Assembly (NCBI RefSeq): GCF_040545425.1
Contig: NZ_JBEPLW010000018.1
Strand: one strand, 5' to 3'
Length of the DNA stretch: 50,672 nt
DNA from: Bhargavaea ullalensis
GTDB lineage: Bacteria; Bacillota; Bacilli; Bacillales_A; Planococcaceae
Positions 1 through 7,870 of the stretch are shown here, in pieces. Under the pieces are notes generated by a model. It ran no database searches and was not told where the DNA came from. It saw only the letters and a list, made by a program, of their open reading frames with translations. Position 1 is the first letter of the stretch. Every line of letters begins with the position of its first letter. Both the position numbers and the translations under genes were made by a program.

Positions 1-20
1 TAAAAAAGGGAAATCCGGAT

Positions 21-428
21 GAGTCGTACGGATCGAGGCTTGAGTCGTACGGATCGACCCTTGAACCGTACGGATCCGCCCTCGAGTCGTACGGGCTCCA
101 CTTTCCAATAGCGAAATCTCCACTCTCCAGGTCGAGTCGTACGGATCCGGCCCCGAGTCGTACGCATTCACCCTTGAACCGTACGGATCCGGCCCTGAGT
201 CGTACGGGTTCCGCTTTCCAAGAGAGAAATCTCCACCCTCCAGGGCGAGTCGTACGGATCCGGCCCCGAGTCGTACGCATTCACCCTTGAACCGTACGGA
301 TCCGGCTATGAGTCGTACGGGTTCCGCTTTCCAAGAGGGAAACACCCACTCTCCAGGACGAGTCGTACGCATTCACCCCTGAACCGTACGGATCGAGCCC
401 CGGGCCGTACGGGTTCCACTATCCAATC
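21..428. repeat. Phased CGTACG tandem array with 113-bp higher-order blocks
   Basis: Fifteen copies of the palindrome CGTACG occur in contexts such as GAGTCGTACGGATC or GAACCGTACGG. They start at 25, 46, 67, 88; 138, 159, 180, 201; 251, 272, 293, 314; 364, 385, 406. Within each group the step is exactly 21 bp and groups are 50 bp apart, giving 113-bp blocks at 21, 134, 247 and 360; the last block lacks its first unit. The 50-bp spacers are also alike (a ctttccaa...gaaa...ctccag pattern). Blocks two and three are nearly identical. No gene is visible: although 21 is a multiple of three, the 113-bp block breaks any reading frame. Function unknown. Confidence 0.93.
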
Positions 429-495
429 TTCACCCGAGTGCAACCCCGATTTCCTGGAGACGCGCACCGTTCCGGAAGGCGGAAAAGACCCGTCA

Positions 496-504
496 TGTTA
501 TAAT
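496..504 (+). promoter_or_regulatory. Extended -10 promoter for yaaO-tmk
   Basis: TGTTATAAT is a perfect extended -10 (TGn plus TATAAT) 39 bp before the yaaO start. No good -35 lies at 17 bp, as expected where the TGn motif substitutes. It is the first promoter after the repeat array. Confidence 0.6.
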
Positions 505-542
505 GGGACCAACGTCAATCAGAAAAAAGAGGGGTTTTTCAT

Positions 543-1970
543 ATGTCCGACAGACAGAGCCGCCGGCCGGTTGTTGAGATGCTGAGGGCCTTTGCAACCG
601 AAGAGCCCCTTTCCTTTCACGTGCCGGGCCACAAGAATGGGGAGCTCACCGGCTTGCCGGCAGGCGTCCGCGGTATGCTGTCGTGGGATGTGACGGAACT
701 TCCCGGTCTCGACGATCTTCATGCGCCCGAGGGGGTTCTCCGGGAAGCGCAGGAGCTCCTGGCCGAGGCCTACGGGGCGGCCCGCAGCTTCTTCCTCGTC
801 AATGGATCGACGGCCGGGAACCTGGCGATGATTCTGTCAGTTTGCCGTCCGGGCGACCGGGTGATCGTTCAGCGCAATGCCCATAAGTCGGTGTTCAACG
901 GATTGGTCCTTGCCGGTGCCCGGCCGGTTTATTTGGCTCCCGAGTGGGATGAGCGGACTTTGGCGGCCGGTCATGTGCCGGCTTCGCTTGTCCGGGAAGC
1001 GGTGTCTGCCTACCCGGATGCGCGTGCGGTCATTTTGACTCATCCCACTTATTACGGGCTGGTGTCGACAGAACTTCCCCGGATTGCCGAGGTTTGCAGG
1101 CAGTCGGGAATCCCGCTGCTTGTCGACGAAGCGCACGGTGCCCACTTCGGGATCGGGGAGCCGTTTCCCGTTTCTTCGCTGCAGCTGGGCGCGGATGTGG
1201 TCGTCCAATCTGCCCATAAGACCCTGCCGGCCATGACGATGGCTTCGTTTCTCCACATTGCCGAAGGCTCATCCGTCATGCCGGAAACCGTGGCCGGCCG
1301 CCTCGGCATCCTGCAGTCGAGCAGCCCGTCCTATCCGCTTATGGCTTCGCTGGATGATGCCCGTCATTTCTTCGCGACTTACGGGCCGGCGGATCTTGAG
1401 TCCTTCCTCGCCAGGCGGGAGCGGTTCGTCGGGGAATTGTCGCGCATCCCCGGCTTGTCGGTGGCAGAGACGGATGATCCGCTGAAACTGCTGATCCGGC
1501 CGGAAGGGGTGACAGGAACCGGCCTTCAAAAAGTGCTTCAGGCGGTAGGGGTTTACGCCGAATTGGCCGACCCCCATCAACTCCTGCTTGTGCTTCCCCT
1601 TCTCAAGAAAGAAAGTCCCGACCGGTTCGATGAAGCGGCCCGCCGTAGCCGGGCAGCAATGAAAAACAGAGGACCTTCAAAGTTCGTCAGGCGAACCGCC
1701 GCATACCAGCCCATAGCCGGCATGACCGCCGCTGATCATCCGCCCGCAGAGGATCTGGATTCTCCGAAGGAATGGATTCCGTTTCGGGAGGCCGGGGGAC
1801 GGATCTCCGCTGCATCCCTGATTCCTTATCCTCCCGGAATTCCGCTCGTCCTGCCGGGAGAAGAAATCGTTCCGGAAACGGTCACCCGCATCGGAATGTT
1901 GCTGGAAACGGGGGTCCCGTTCCAAGGGCGTCACCGGCTAAAAGAGGGGTTCATTCTCGTTCTACTATAG
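543..1970 (+). CDS. yaaO: Orn/Lys/Arg decarboxylase family protein (YaaO-like)
   Basis: This is a PLP-dependent decarboxylase of the prokaryotic ornithine/lysine/arginine fold, 475 aa, about the size of B. subtilis YaaO. Visible landmarks are FHVPGHK (25-31), the phosphate-binding GSTAGN (88-93), the cofactor Asp in VDEAHG (195) and the Schiff-base lysine in SAHKT (K226). The smaller C-terminal domain follows. The family makes cadaverine, putrescine or agmatine, but the substrate cannot be told from sequence. It stands directly before tmk, as in B. subtilis, with 20 bp between them, so cotranscription is likely. The ATG is preceded by a purine-rich AGAGGGG stretch. The family call is firm; the substrate is open. 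Confidence 0.9.
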   Translation: MSDRQSRRPVVEMLRAFATEEPLSFHVPGHKNGELTGLPAGVRGMLSWDVTELPGLDDLHAPEGVLREAQELLAEAYGAARSFFLVNGSTAGNLAMILSVCRPGDRVIVQRNAHKSVFNGLVLAGARPVYLAPEWDERTLAAGHVPASLVREAVSAYPDARAVILTHPTYYGLVSTELPRIAEVCRQSGIPLLVDEAHGAHFGIGEPFPVSSLQLGADVVVQSAHKTLPAMTMASFLHIAEGSSVMPETVAGRLGILQSSSPSYPLMASLDDARHFFATYGPADLESFLARRERFVGELSRIPGLSVAETDDPLKLLIRPEGVTGTGLQKVLQAVGVYAELADPHQLLLVLPLLKKESPDRFDEAARRSRAAMKNRGPSKFVRRTAAYQPIAGMTAADHPPAEDLDSPKEWIPFREAGGRISAASLIPYPPGIPLVLPGEEIVPETVTRIGMLLETGVPFQGRHRLKEGFILVLL

Positions 1971-1990
1971 TCAACGGAGGCATACTTTAT

Positions 1991-2623
1991 ATGAAGAAAA
2001 ATGGGTTATTCGTGACGCTTGAAGGTCCGGACGGGGCCGGCAAGACATCCGTCATGGAAATTCTTGCTGCCCGTCTCAAGGAAACGGGCAAGCCTTTCAT
2101 CCAGACCCGTGAGCCCGGCGGCATCCGGATTTCCGAAATGATCCGGGAAATCATCCTGGACCAGGCGAACACGGAAATGGATGCCCGCACGGAGGCGCTG
2201 CTGTACGCGGCGGCCCGCCGGCAGCATCTCGTGCAAAAAATCGTACCGGCATTGCAGGAAGGGAAAATTGTGCTGTGCGACCGGTTCATCGACAGTTCGA
2301 TCGCTTATCAGGGAGCGGGCAGGGGGATCGGCACAGAGGAAGTCCGGGAGATCAACCGTTTCGCCATCGGCAGCACCATGCCGGATCTGACCATTCTGCT
2401 GGACCTTTCCGCTGAGGAAGGGCTCGCCCGGATTGCCCGGAACAAAGGCCGGGAAGTGAACCGGCTCGATTCGGAAAGCCTGGAGTTTCACCGCATCGTC
2501 CGGGCCGAATATGAGACGATTGCAGAAACGGAGCCCGAGCGGGTTATCCGCATCGATGCTTCGGGGACATTGGAAGAGACGGCAGAAAAGGCGTGGGCAT
2601 CGTTAAAAAGCCGTCTGCCGTGA
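1991..2623 (+). CDS. tmk: Thymidylate kinase
   Basis: Phosphorylates dTMP to dTDP with ATP, the step feeding dTTP synthesis. The 210-aa protein has the P-loop GPDGAGKT (12-19), the dTMP-binding REPGG (40-44), the DRF motif (97-99) and an arginine-bearing lid near ARNKGREVNR. The chosen ATG follows GGAGG by ten bases and starts at the conserved N-terminus; the frame stays open far upstream inside yaaO, but nothing there resembles the family. Sits in the conserved order yaaO-tmk-darA-holB. Confidence 0.97.
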   Translation: MKKNGLFVTLEGPDGAGKTSVMEILAARLKETGKPFIQTREPGGIRISEMIREIILDQANTEMDARTEALLYAAARRQHLVQKIVPALQEGKIVLCDRFIDSSIAYQGAGRGIGTEEVREINRFAIGSTMPDLTILLDLSAEEGLARIARNKGREVNRLDSESLEFHRIVRAEYETIAETEPERVIRIDASGTLEETAEKAWASLKSRLP

Positions 2624-2633
2624 AGGGTGTTTG

Positions 2634-2642
2634 TGATATACT
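2634..2642 (+). promoter_or_regulatory. Possible extended -10 promoter for darA
   Basis: TGATATACT has the TGn plus TATACT form, 31 bp before the darA start in the tmk-darA gap. No convincing -35 is seen. Confidence 0.4.
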
Positions 2643-2672
2643 ATTATAAAAGCAGGCGAGGAGTTGATCCGA

Positions 2673-3002
2673 ATGAAATTGGTCGTAGCGGTCGTGCAGG
2701 ACCAGGACAGCAACCGTTTATCCGCCGCATTGACGAAAAATGATTTCCGTGCAACGAAGCTGGCGAGCACCGGCGGGTTCCTCCGCTCGGGCAACACGAC
2801 GTTCCTGATCGGAACGGATGATCCGCTCGTTCCGAAGCTGCTCGGTCTGATCCGCGAAAATTGCCGGTCCCGTGACCAGATGGTCGCCCCGGTATCACCG
2901 ATGGGCGGGAATGCCGATTCGTATATCCCGTATCCGGTTGAAGTGGAAGTCGGCGGGGCGACGGTCTTTGTGCTTCCGATTGAACAGTTCCACCATTTTT
3001 GA
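2673..3002 (+). CDS. darA: Cyclic di-AMP receptor DarA (YaaQ), PII-like
   Basis: A 109-aa PII-like trimeric signalling protein that binds cyclic di-AMP in Firmicutes. The sequence is very close to B. subtilis YaaQ/DarA throughout: VVAVVQDQDSNRL near the start, TGGFLRSGNTTF in the middle and VSPMGGNADSYIPYPVEV in the ligand-binding loop region. ATG 2673 matches the family N-terminus and follows GGCGAGGAG; an in-frame TTG three codons upstream is less likely. B. subtilis has yaaR next, but here a terminator-like hairpin and then holB follow. Downstream partners of DarA are not known from this sequence. Confidence 0.95.
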   Translation: MKLVVAVVQDQDSNRLSAALTKNDFRATKLASTGGFLRSGNTTFLIGTDDPLVPKLLGLIRENCRSRDQMVAPVSPMGGNADSYIPYPVEVEVGGATVFVLPIEQFHHF

Positions 3003-3019
3003 TGATCTGAAACAGACGC

Positions 3020-3056
3020 CCCGTGCCCGGAATAACTGCCGGACACGGGATTTTTT
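3020..3056 (+). terminator. Rho-independent terminator after darA
   Basis: CCCGTGCCCGG and CCGGACACGGG form an 11-bp stem with one mismatch around an 8-base loop, followed by ATTTTTTC. It lies between darA and holB, where B. subtilis has yaaR. Confidence 0.8.
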
Positions 3057-3076
3057 CAAAGACAGGGGGCATGGGG

Positions 3077-4081
3077 ATGAACAGCGAATTTCCGGTCATG
3101 GACACACAGAAAGCGGCAATCGGCGGTCTCCGGGCGGCTTTTGCATCAAGCCGGGTGGCCCATGCCTATCTGATCGACGGCATCAAGGGCTCGGGAAAGG
3201 AAGCGGTCGCCCTGTTTTTCACGCGGCTGCTGCTCTGCCTGAATCCGCACGATGCCGTGCCGTGCGGGCAGTGCCGCAACTGCCGCAGGGTGGGGGAAGG
3301 AAACCATCCGAACGTGTCGGACATCCATCCGGACGGGCAGGACATCAAAAAAGGGCAGATCGCCGATTTGATTTACCGGCTGAACAAAACAGGCCTCGAG
3401 GACGGACGGAAGATCTACTTGATCCACGAGGCGGATCGCATGAATACGGCCGCGGCGAACACACTCCTGAAGTTTCTGGAAGAGCCTGAGGGCGAAGTGA
3501 CGGCGCTGCTGCTCACCGATACCGGCTCCGCCATCCTGCCGACCATCCGTTCCCGCTGCCTGGAGGTTCATCTGCAGCCGCCCCCCCGCGAGCAGATCAT
3601 CGAACGGCTTGTCGAGGAGAACGGGCTCACCCGCTCCATGGCCTCGACGGCAACGATGGTGACGGCCGGCCCGGAAGAAGCGATGGAGCTTGCGGGCGGC
3701 GAGCAGTTTGGACAGGCCAGGAAAACGGTGTTAAAATTGGTGGAAGCATCGGAAAAGAATATCCAGGAAGCGCTGCTTTTCATCGGAACGGATTGGGGCC
3801 CGGTCTTCAAGGAAAAAGAAGAAACGGAGCTCGGGCTTGATCTTCTTCTGTTTGCCTACAGGGACATTGCGGCCGTCAAGGCGGGTCTTGGAAATGCGCT
3901 TGCTTATCCGGACCAGCGCGAACTGTGGGAACAGCTCGCGCTGCGGATGACGTTCGGCAGGCTGTCCACCATCCTCGGCGCCATCCTCGGGGCCAAACGG
4001 AACCTCCACAGCAATATGAACCGCACGCTTCTCATGGAACAGCTGGTGCTCAACATGCAGGAGGTAGAACATGCTTTATAA
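3077..4081 (+). CDS. holB: DNA polymerase III delta' subunit
   Basis: Clamp-loader subunit delta', which helps load the beta sliding clamp on primed DNA. The 334-aa product has an AAA+-type N-terminus with GIKGSGKE (35-42) and a zinc module of C54, C63, C66 and C69. A sensor-type segment (LIHEADRMN, then NTLLKFLEEPE) and the LLLTDT...IRSRC stretch are typical of DnaX/HolB proteins. ATG 3077 has AGGGGG about eight bases upstream; ATG 3071, two codons earlier, sits too close to that site. The 3' end overlaps ricT by 11 bases, so translational coupling is likely. Confidence 0.95.
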   Translation: MNSEFPVMDTQKAAIGGLRAAFASSRVAHAYLIDGIKGSGKEAVALFFTRLLLCLNPHDAVPCGQCRNCRRVGEGNHPNVSDIHPDGQDIKKGQIADLIYRLNKTGLEDGRKIYLIHEADRMNTAAANTLLKFLEEPEGEVTALLLTDTGSAILPTIRSRCLEVHLQPPPREQIIERLVEENGLTRSMASTATMVTAGPEEAMELAGGEQFGQARKTVLKLVEASEKNIQEALLFIGTDWGPVFKEKEETELGLDLLLFAYRDIAAVKAGLGNALAYPDQRELWEQLALRMTFGRLSTILGAILGAKRNLHSNMNRTLLMEQLVLNMQEVEHAL

Positions 4082-4877
4082 TGTGATTGGCGTCCGCTTT
4101 AAAAAAGCGGGTAAGATATATTACTTTGACCCCGGTAACTATGCCCTTAAAAAAGACGATTATGTCATCGTCGAAACGGCGAGGGGCGTGGAATACGGGA
4201 AAGTCGCGATTCCGCCGAGACAGATGAGCGGCGACGACGTGGTTCTCCCGCTTCGCCTGGTCGTCCGTCCGGCGACCGATGAGGACCGGGAAACCGTGCT
4301 CGACAACGAGGAAGAGGCAACTCGCACGTTCGGGATTGCCGAAAAGAAAATCGAAGAGCACGGGCTCAGCATGAAGCTGGTCGATGTGGAATACACGTTC
4401 GACCGGAACAAAATCATTTTCTACTTCACCGCCGACGGACGCGTGGATTTCCGTAATCTGGTGAAGGACCTCGCTTCCGTTTTCCGGACGCGCATCGAGC
4501 TGAGGCAGATCGGCGTGCGGGATGAAGCGAAAATGCTCGGCGGCATCGGTCCGTGCGGCCGGATGCTCTGCTGCTCGACGTTCCTCGGGGATTTCGAGCC
4601 GGTATCGATCAAGATGGCAAAGGACCAGAACCTTTCGCTCAATCCTTCGAAGATCTCGGGGCTGTGCGGTCGGCTCATGTGCTGCCTGAAGTACGAAAAT
4701 GATGAATATGAAGAAGCGAAGCGGCTCATGCCGGACATCGGCAGCCGGATCACGACGCCTGAAGGTACCGGAAAGGTCGTCGGTCTCAATCTGCTCGAAC
4801 GGATTCTTCAAGTGGAACTGTCGGGCGGCCAGAAAGTGATCGATTACACGCTGGATGAAATTATGCAGTCGGTATAA
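4071..4877 (+). CDS. ricT: RicT (YaaT), PSP1-domain regulator of RNase Y complex
   Basis: Subunit of the RicA-RicF-RicT complex, which in B. subtilis modulates RNase Y-dependent mRNA processing and is needed for sporulation, competence and biofilm formation. The 268-aa protein has a PSP1-type C-terminal domain and two cysteine clusters, GPCGRMLCC (C162, C167, C168) and GLCGRLMCC (C199, C204, C205), consistent with the Fe-S cluster binding known for the complex. The start overlaps the end of holB; no separate promoter is evident. Length and sequence are typical of the family. Confidence 0.95.
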   Translation: MLYNVIGVRFKKAGKIYYFDPGNYALKKDDYVIVETARGVEYGKVAIPPRQMSGDDVVLPLRLVVRPATDEDRETVLDNEEEATRTFGIAEKKIEEHGLSMKLVDVEYTFDRNKIIFYFTADGRVDFRNLVKDLASVFRTRIELRQIGVRDEAKMLGGIGPCGRMLCCSTFLGDFEPVSIKMAKDQNLSLNPSKISGLCGRLMCCLKYENDEYEEAKRLMPDIGSRITTPEGTGKVVGLNLLERILQVELSGGQKVIDYTLDEIMQSV

Positions 4878-4901
4878 AGGCTAGGCGATGAGGTGTAGAC
4901 A

Positions 4902-5264
4902 ATGAAGGACCGGAACTTCTTGGACAAGGTCATGGAATTTGGCCAGCAGCTCGAATCGGCGAACCGCCAGTTTGCGGAACTGAAGGAATCGGTCGCACAG
5001 GTGATGGAGGAGAACCATTCCCTCCAGATCGAGAATCATCATCTCCGCCAGCGTCTTGAAGAAGTGGAGGCACAGAGCGCCAAGCAAACCCGGAAGCCGG
5101 GAACGCGCAAGGTGCCGGCAGGGGCCGAGATCAGTGAGGGACACGATAATCTGGCCCGCCTGTACAATGAGGGATTTCATGTGTGCAACGTCCATTTCGG
5201 AAGCTCGCGGAAAGGTGAGGACTGCCTGTTCTGCCTGTCGTTCCTGAATAAACAGAATGGCTGA
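4902..5264 (+). CDS. yabA: Replication initiation control protein YabA
   Basis: YabA restrains initiation at oriC by binding DnaA and the DnaN clamp. The 120-aa sequence has the expected two parts: a heptad-rich N-terminal coiled coil (about residues 5-60, with L, V and I at repeated positions) used for tetramerisation, and a C-terminal zinc module with H93, C95, C108 and C111. A basic linker (KQTRKPGTRK) joins them. It is 24 bp after ricT with a GCGATGAGGTG ribosome-binding region and is followed by a strong terminator, so it probably ends the holB-ricT-yabA transcription unit. Confidence 0.95.
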   Translation: MKDRNFLDKVMEFGQQLESANRQFAELKESVAQVMEENHSLQIENHHLRQRLEEVEAQSAKQTRKPGTRKVPAGAEISEGHDNLARLYNEGFHVCNVHFGSSRKGEDCLFCLSFLNKQNG

Positions 5265-5266
5265 AA

Positions 5267-5306
5267 GGACCGGTCCCGCACAAGTTGCGGGTTGCGGTCT
5301 TTTCTT
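5267..5306 (+). terminator. Rho-independent terminator after yabA
   Basis: GACCGGTCCCGCA pairs with TGCGGGTTGCGGTC around a short loop, followed by TTTTCTT. The next gene begins 20 bp later. Confidence 0.85.
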
Positions 5307-5326
5307 ATGGGAAAGGAAGTCAATGT

Positions 5327-6076
5327 ATGGAAGGACAACTTCAAGGGGACGAGCGGCTTGATGACCTGCTTGCGGAAGGGCTGAAAATCATCCAGAGCCC
5401 GTCCGTGTTTTCGTTTTCGCTCGACGCCGTGCTTCTGGCGAAGTTCGCTTACGTCCCGATCCGCAAGGGAAGCATCGTTGATCTTTGTGCGGGCAACGGC
5501 GCGATCCCCCTTTTCCTCAGTGCACGGTCGCATGCGGACATCACGGCCGTCGAGCTCCAGCCTAGGCTTGCGGACATGGCGGATCGGAGCGTGCGGCTGA
5601 ACGGGCTGGAAGGGCGCATCCGGATCGTCGGGGGTGACGTGAAGGGAATTGCGGCCGTCCTCGGCTACGAAAAGCACGATACGGTCACATGCAATCCGCC
5701 TTATTTTCCCGCACATGAACTGAGTGACCGCAACATGCTTGAGGAAGTGGCCATTGCCCGACATGAGCTGAAGCTGACGCTGGACGAGGCGGTGGCCAAT
5801 GCAGCCTCCTTGCTCAAGCAGGGCGGGAAGGCGGCATTCGTCCACCGCCCCGGACGGCTGCTCGACCTCGTGACGGCGATGCGGGCGAACCGGCTTGAGC
5901 CTAAGCGCATCCGCTTCGTTTATCCGAAACAGGGACGCGAGGCAAACACCCTTCTCATCGAAGGAACGAAAGACGGGCGGCCTGACCTGAAAATCCTGCC
6001 GCCGCTGTATGTTTATGAAGAGAACGGAGAGTACACGCCGGAAGTGAAGGAAATGCTGTATGGACAGGATGCCTGA
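5327..6076 (+). CDS. trmN6: tRNA1(Val) adenine-37 N6-methyltransferase family protein (YabB)
   Basis: A 249-aa Rossmann-fold SAM methyltransferase. It has the SAM-binding DLCAGNG (52-58) and the amino-methylase NPPY tetrad (123-126). Family assignment (TrmN6/YfiC, B. subtilis YabB) predicts N6-methylation of an adenine in tRNA; the exact target in this organism is inferred. ATG 5327 follows AAAGGAAG by about eight bases; upstream in-frame codons lie inside the terminator of yabA. Its last 17 bases overlap yazA, suggesting coupled translation of trmN6, yazA and rsmI. Confidence 0.9.
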   Translation: MEGQLQGDERLDDLLAEGLKIIQSPSVFSFSLDAVLLAKFAYVPIRKGSIVDLCAGNGAIPLFLSARSHADITAVELQPRLADMADRSVRLNGLEGRIRIVGGDVKGIAAVLGYEKHDTVTCNPPYFPAHELSDRNMLEEVAIARHELKLTLDEAVANAASLLKQGGKAAFVHRPGRLLDLVTAMRANRLEPKRIRFVYPKQGREANTLLIEGTKDGRPDLKILPPLYVYEENGEYTPEVKEMLYGQDA

Positions 6077-6338
6077 GGAAACCCATGTGCTGTACGTCCT
6101 GGAATGTTCGGACGGAACCCTGTATGCGGGTTACACGAACAACCTCGAGCGGCGGGTGAAGGCGCACAATGACGGGCGGGGCGCGAAGTACACGAGGGCC
6201 CGCCGGCCGGTCCGTTGCATCTTTTGCGAACGGTTCGAGACGAAGCGCGAGGCCATGCAGGCCGAGTATGCATTCAAGCAGCTCAGGCGGGGCCAGAAAA
6301 TCGGCTATATGACGGAAAGAGGAGGCGGTAAACCGTGA
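6060..6338 (+). CDS. yazA: GIY-YIG domain protein YazA (UPF0213)
   Basis: A 92-aa single-domain GIY-YIG nuclease-like protein. The signature is seen as YVLECSDGTLYAGYTNN (the YVL...YAG form), followed by the conserved arginine region ERRVKAHN and KYTRARRPV, then EAMQAEYAFK. Proteins of this size resemble the SLX1/UvrC catalytic domain, but cellular roles of the UPF0213 group are not established. The start lies inside trmN6, with AAGGAA eight bases upstream, and its TGA overlaps the GTG of rsmI by four bases. Same position as in B. subtilis. Confidence 0.92.
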   Translation: MDRMPEETHVLYVLECSDGTLYAGYTNNLERRVKAHNDGRGAKYTRARRPVRCIFCERFETKREAMQAEYAFKQLRRGQKIGYMTERGGGKP

Positions 6339-7210
6339 AGTCCCAGAAAAGCGTGCAGGATCCGGGGGGGAAGTTGTACCTTGTCGCCACGCCGATCGGC
6401 AATCTCGAAGACATGACGTACCGGGCGGTCCGGGTGATGAGCGAGTCGGCCGCCATCGCCGCGGAAGACACGCGAAACACGAAAAAGCTTTGCAGCCACT
6501 TCGGAATCGGGACGCCGCTCATCAGCTATCACGAGCACAATCTCGAAGCGGGCGGCGATCGCATACTCGGCATCCTGGCGGAAGGCAAGGACGTTGCGCT
6601 CGTCAGTGACGCGGGCATGCCGTGCATTTCGGATCCCGGTGCCGACATTGCCGCCAGGGCGATCGCAGAAGGCTTCGCCGTCGTTCCGCTGCCGGGGGCC
6701 AATGCCGCGCTGACGGCACTGATCGCCTCGGGACTGCCGGCACAGCCGTTTTTGTTCTACGGATTCCCGACGAGAAAAAAAGCGGACCGGCGCGAGCTGT
6801 TCCGGCAGCTGGCCGGCAGGGTGGAAACCATTCTGCTTTACGAATCCCCGCATCGCCTGAAGGAATCCCTGCGGGATATGGAAGCAGCGTTCGGCACGGG
6901 CCGCCGGATTGCGGTTGTGCGCGAGCTGACCAAGAAGTTCGAGGAGATACTCCGCGGCACTGTCGGCGAAGCGGCCGCATGGGCGGAGGAAACCGACCTG
7001 AAAGGCGAGTTCTGCCTCGTTGTCGAAGGAGCCGGTGAAGAAGCCGGGGAACCGGAGGATGAGTGGTGGACGGGCCTGCCGGCGAAAGAACATGTTGAAG
7101 CGCTCATCGAAAGGGAAAACTTGCCGTCCAAAGAGGCGATCAAGGCGGCCGCCAAGGCACGGGGAGAAGCAAAGCGGGATGTATATCGTGCGTATCATCT
7201 GGAAAAATAA
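6335..7210 (+). CDS. rsmI: 16S rRNA (cytidine1402-2'-O)-methyltransferase
   Basis: RsmI (YabC/YraL family) 2'-O-methylates C1402 in the decoding centre of 16S rRNA. The 291-aa protein has the tetrapyrrole-methylase fold: LYLVATPIGNLEDMT near the start, EDTRNT (44-49), SDAGMPCISDPG (about 91-102) and GFPTRKK. The GTG start has GGAGGCGG nine bases upstream and overlaps the yazA stop. The C-terminal 40 residues are basic and helical (SKEAIKAAAKARGEAKRDVY). A bidirectional terminator follows, shared with convergent abrB. Confidence 0.96.
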   Translation: MKSQKSVQDPGGKLYLVATPIGNLEDMTYRAVRVMSESAAIAAEDTRNTKKLCSHFGIGTPLISYHEHNLEAGGDRILGILAEGKDVALVSDAGMPCISDPGADIAARAIAEGFAVVPLPGANAALTALIASGLPAQPFLFYGFPTRKKADRRELFRQLAGRVETILLYESPHRLKESLRDMEAAFGTGRRIAVVRELTKKFEEILRGTVGEAAAWAEETDLKGEFCLVVEGAGEEAGEPEDEWWTGLPAKEHVEALIERENLPSKEAIKAAAKARGEAKRDVYRAYHLEK

Positions 7211-7243
7211 AAAAACCGGAACGGGATCCCCGTTCCGGTTTTA
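7211..7243. terminator. Bidirectional terminator between rsmI and abrB
   Basis: AAAACCGGAACGGG and CCCGTTCCGGTTTT form a 14-bp perfect stem with an A-run on the left and a T-run on the right. It can therefore end transcription from both convergent genes. Confidence 0.9.
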
Positions 7244-7259
7244 TATAAGCCGATCGTGA

Positions 7260-7550
7260 TCAAACGTGCTGCTTTTTGCCGAGGCGCTCCTGGATTTCTT
7301 GGATAAGCTGCTCTGCACCGTCTTCGCTGAGGATCAGCTTGCCGTCGATCAGGCGGAGGTTGTCGTCAGAGACGTCCCCTGTGATCGCGCAAGTCATGTT
7401 CGGCATGTATTTTTTCAAGATGATCTTTTCGTCGTCCACGTAGATTTCGAGTGCGTCTTTTTCTTTGATGCCCAGTGTGCGACGGAGCTCAATAGGAATG
7501 ACTACCCGGCCAAGTTCGTCAACTTTCCTTACGATACCAGTCGATTTCAT
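7260..7550 (-). CDS. abrB: Transition-state regulator AbrB
   Basis: AbrB is a DNA-binding repressor of post-exponential genes, itself repressed by Spo0A~P in Bacillus. The 96-aa protein starts with the swapped-hairpin DNA-binding domain (GIVRKVDELGRVVIPIELRR, then LGIKEKDALEIY) and ends in a multimerisation region. On the minus strand an AAAGGAG ribosome-binding site lies eight bases before the ATG and a consensus promoter lies upstream. It is the only protein gene opposing the rest of the window. Length and sequence fit AbrB rather than the longer SpoVT, which is separate at 27748. Confidence 0.97.
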   Translation of the reverse strand: MKSTGIVRKVDELGRVVIPIELRRTLGIKEKDALEIYVDDEKIILKKYMPNMTCAITGDVSDDNLRLIDGKLILSEDGAEQLIQEIQERLGKKQHV

Positions 7551-7870
7551 CTGTTACTGCTCCTTTCATCTCCATTTGGATTCGTCAAAATTCGACATGG
7601 AGTATGTCATATGCCCATCATACCAACAACTCCCATTAGCGTCAATTTGTTTTGATGAAAGTTTTGCAGAATCAATCATTTTTTTTGAAGAAAGCATATT
7701 TGTGATAAAAATAGGATCCAATATAGCCGTTTTTCTTAAGTCAAATCAAAAAAGTGATAATAGGTATATAGTAACAGATGGAAATGCCGGCAAAGACCGC
7801 GGACATTGAAGAGCCGGCGTCCATCGGCTAAAATGAAAGGAAACGCTTATTTGAAAATGGAGGCCTTGCC
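7551..7870. other. AT-rich divergent abrB/metS intergenic region
   Basis: About 320 bp without a gene, clearly more AT-rich than its surroundings. It contains the abrB promoter on the minus strand. Toward metS there are AT-rich stretches with weak -10-like elements near 7755 and 7766 but no convincing sigma-A promoter, then two GCCGGC palindromes about 20 bp apart that could pair in the metS leader. I see no T-box or SAM-riboswitch signature. Confidence 0.6.
7617..7645 (-). promoter_or_regulatory. Sigma-A promoter of abrB
   Basis: Read on the minus strand: TTGACG (7645-7640), 17 bp, TATGAT (7622-7617), about 67 bp before the abrB ATG. No clear TGTCGAA-type Spo0A box was recognised next to it. 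Confidence 0.8.

Noticed and set aside
21..428. CRISPR array
   Set aside because: The repeats are adjacent with nearly identical 21-bp units and similar spacers; there are no unique spacers of constant length and no cas genes.
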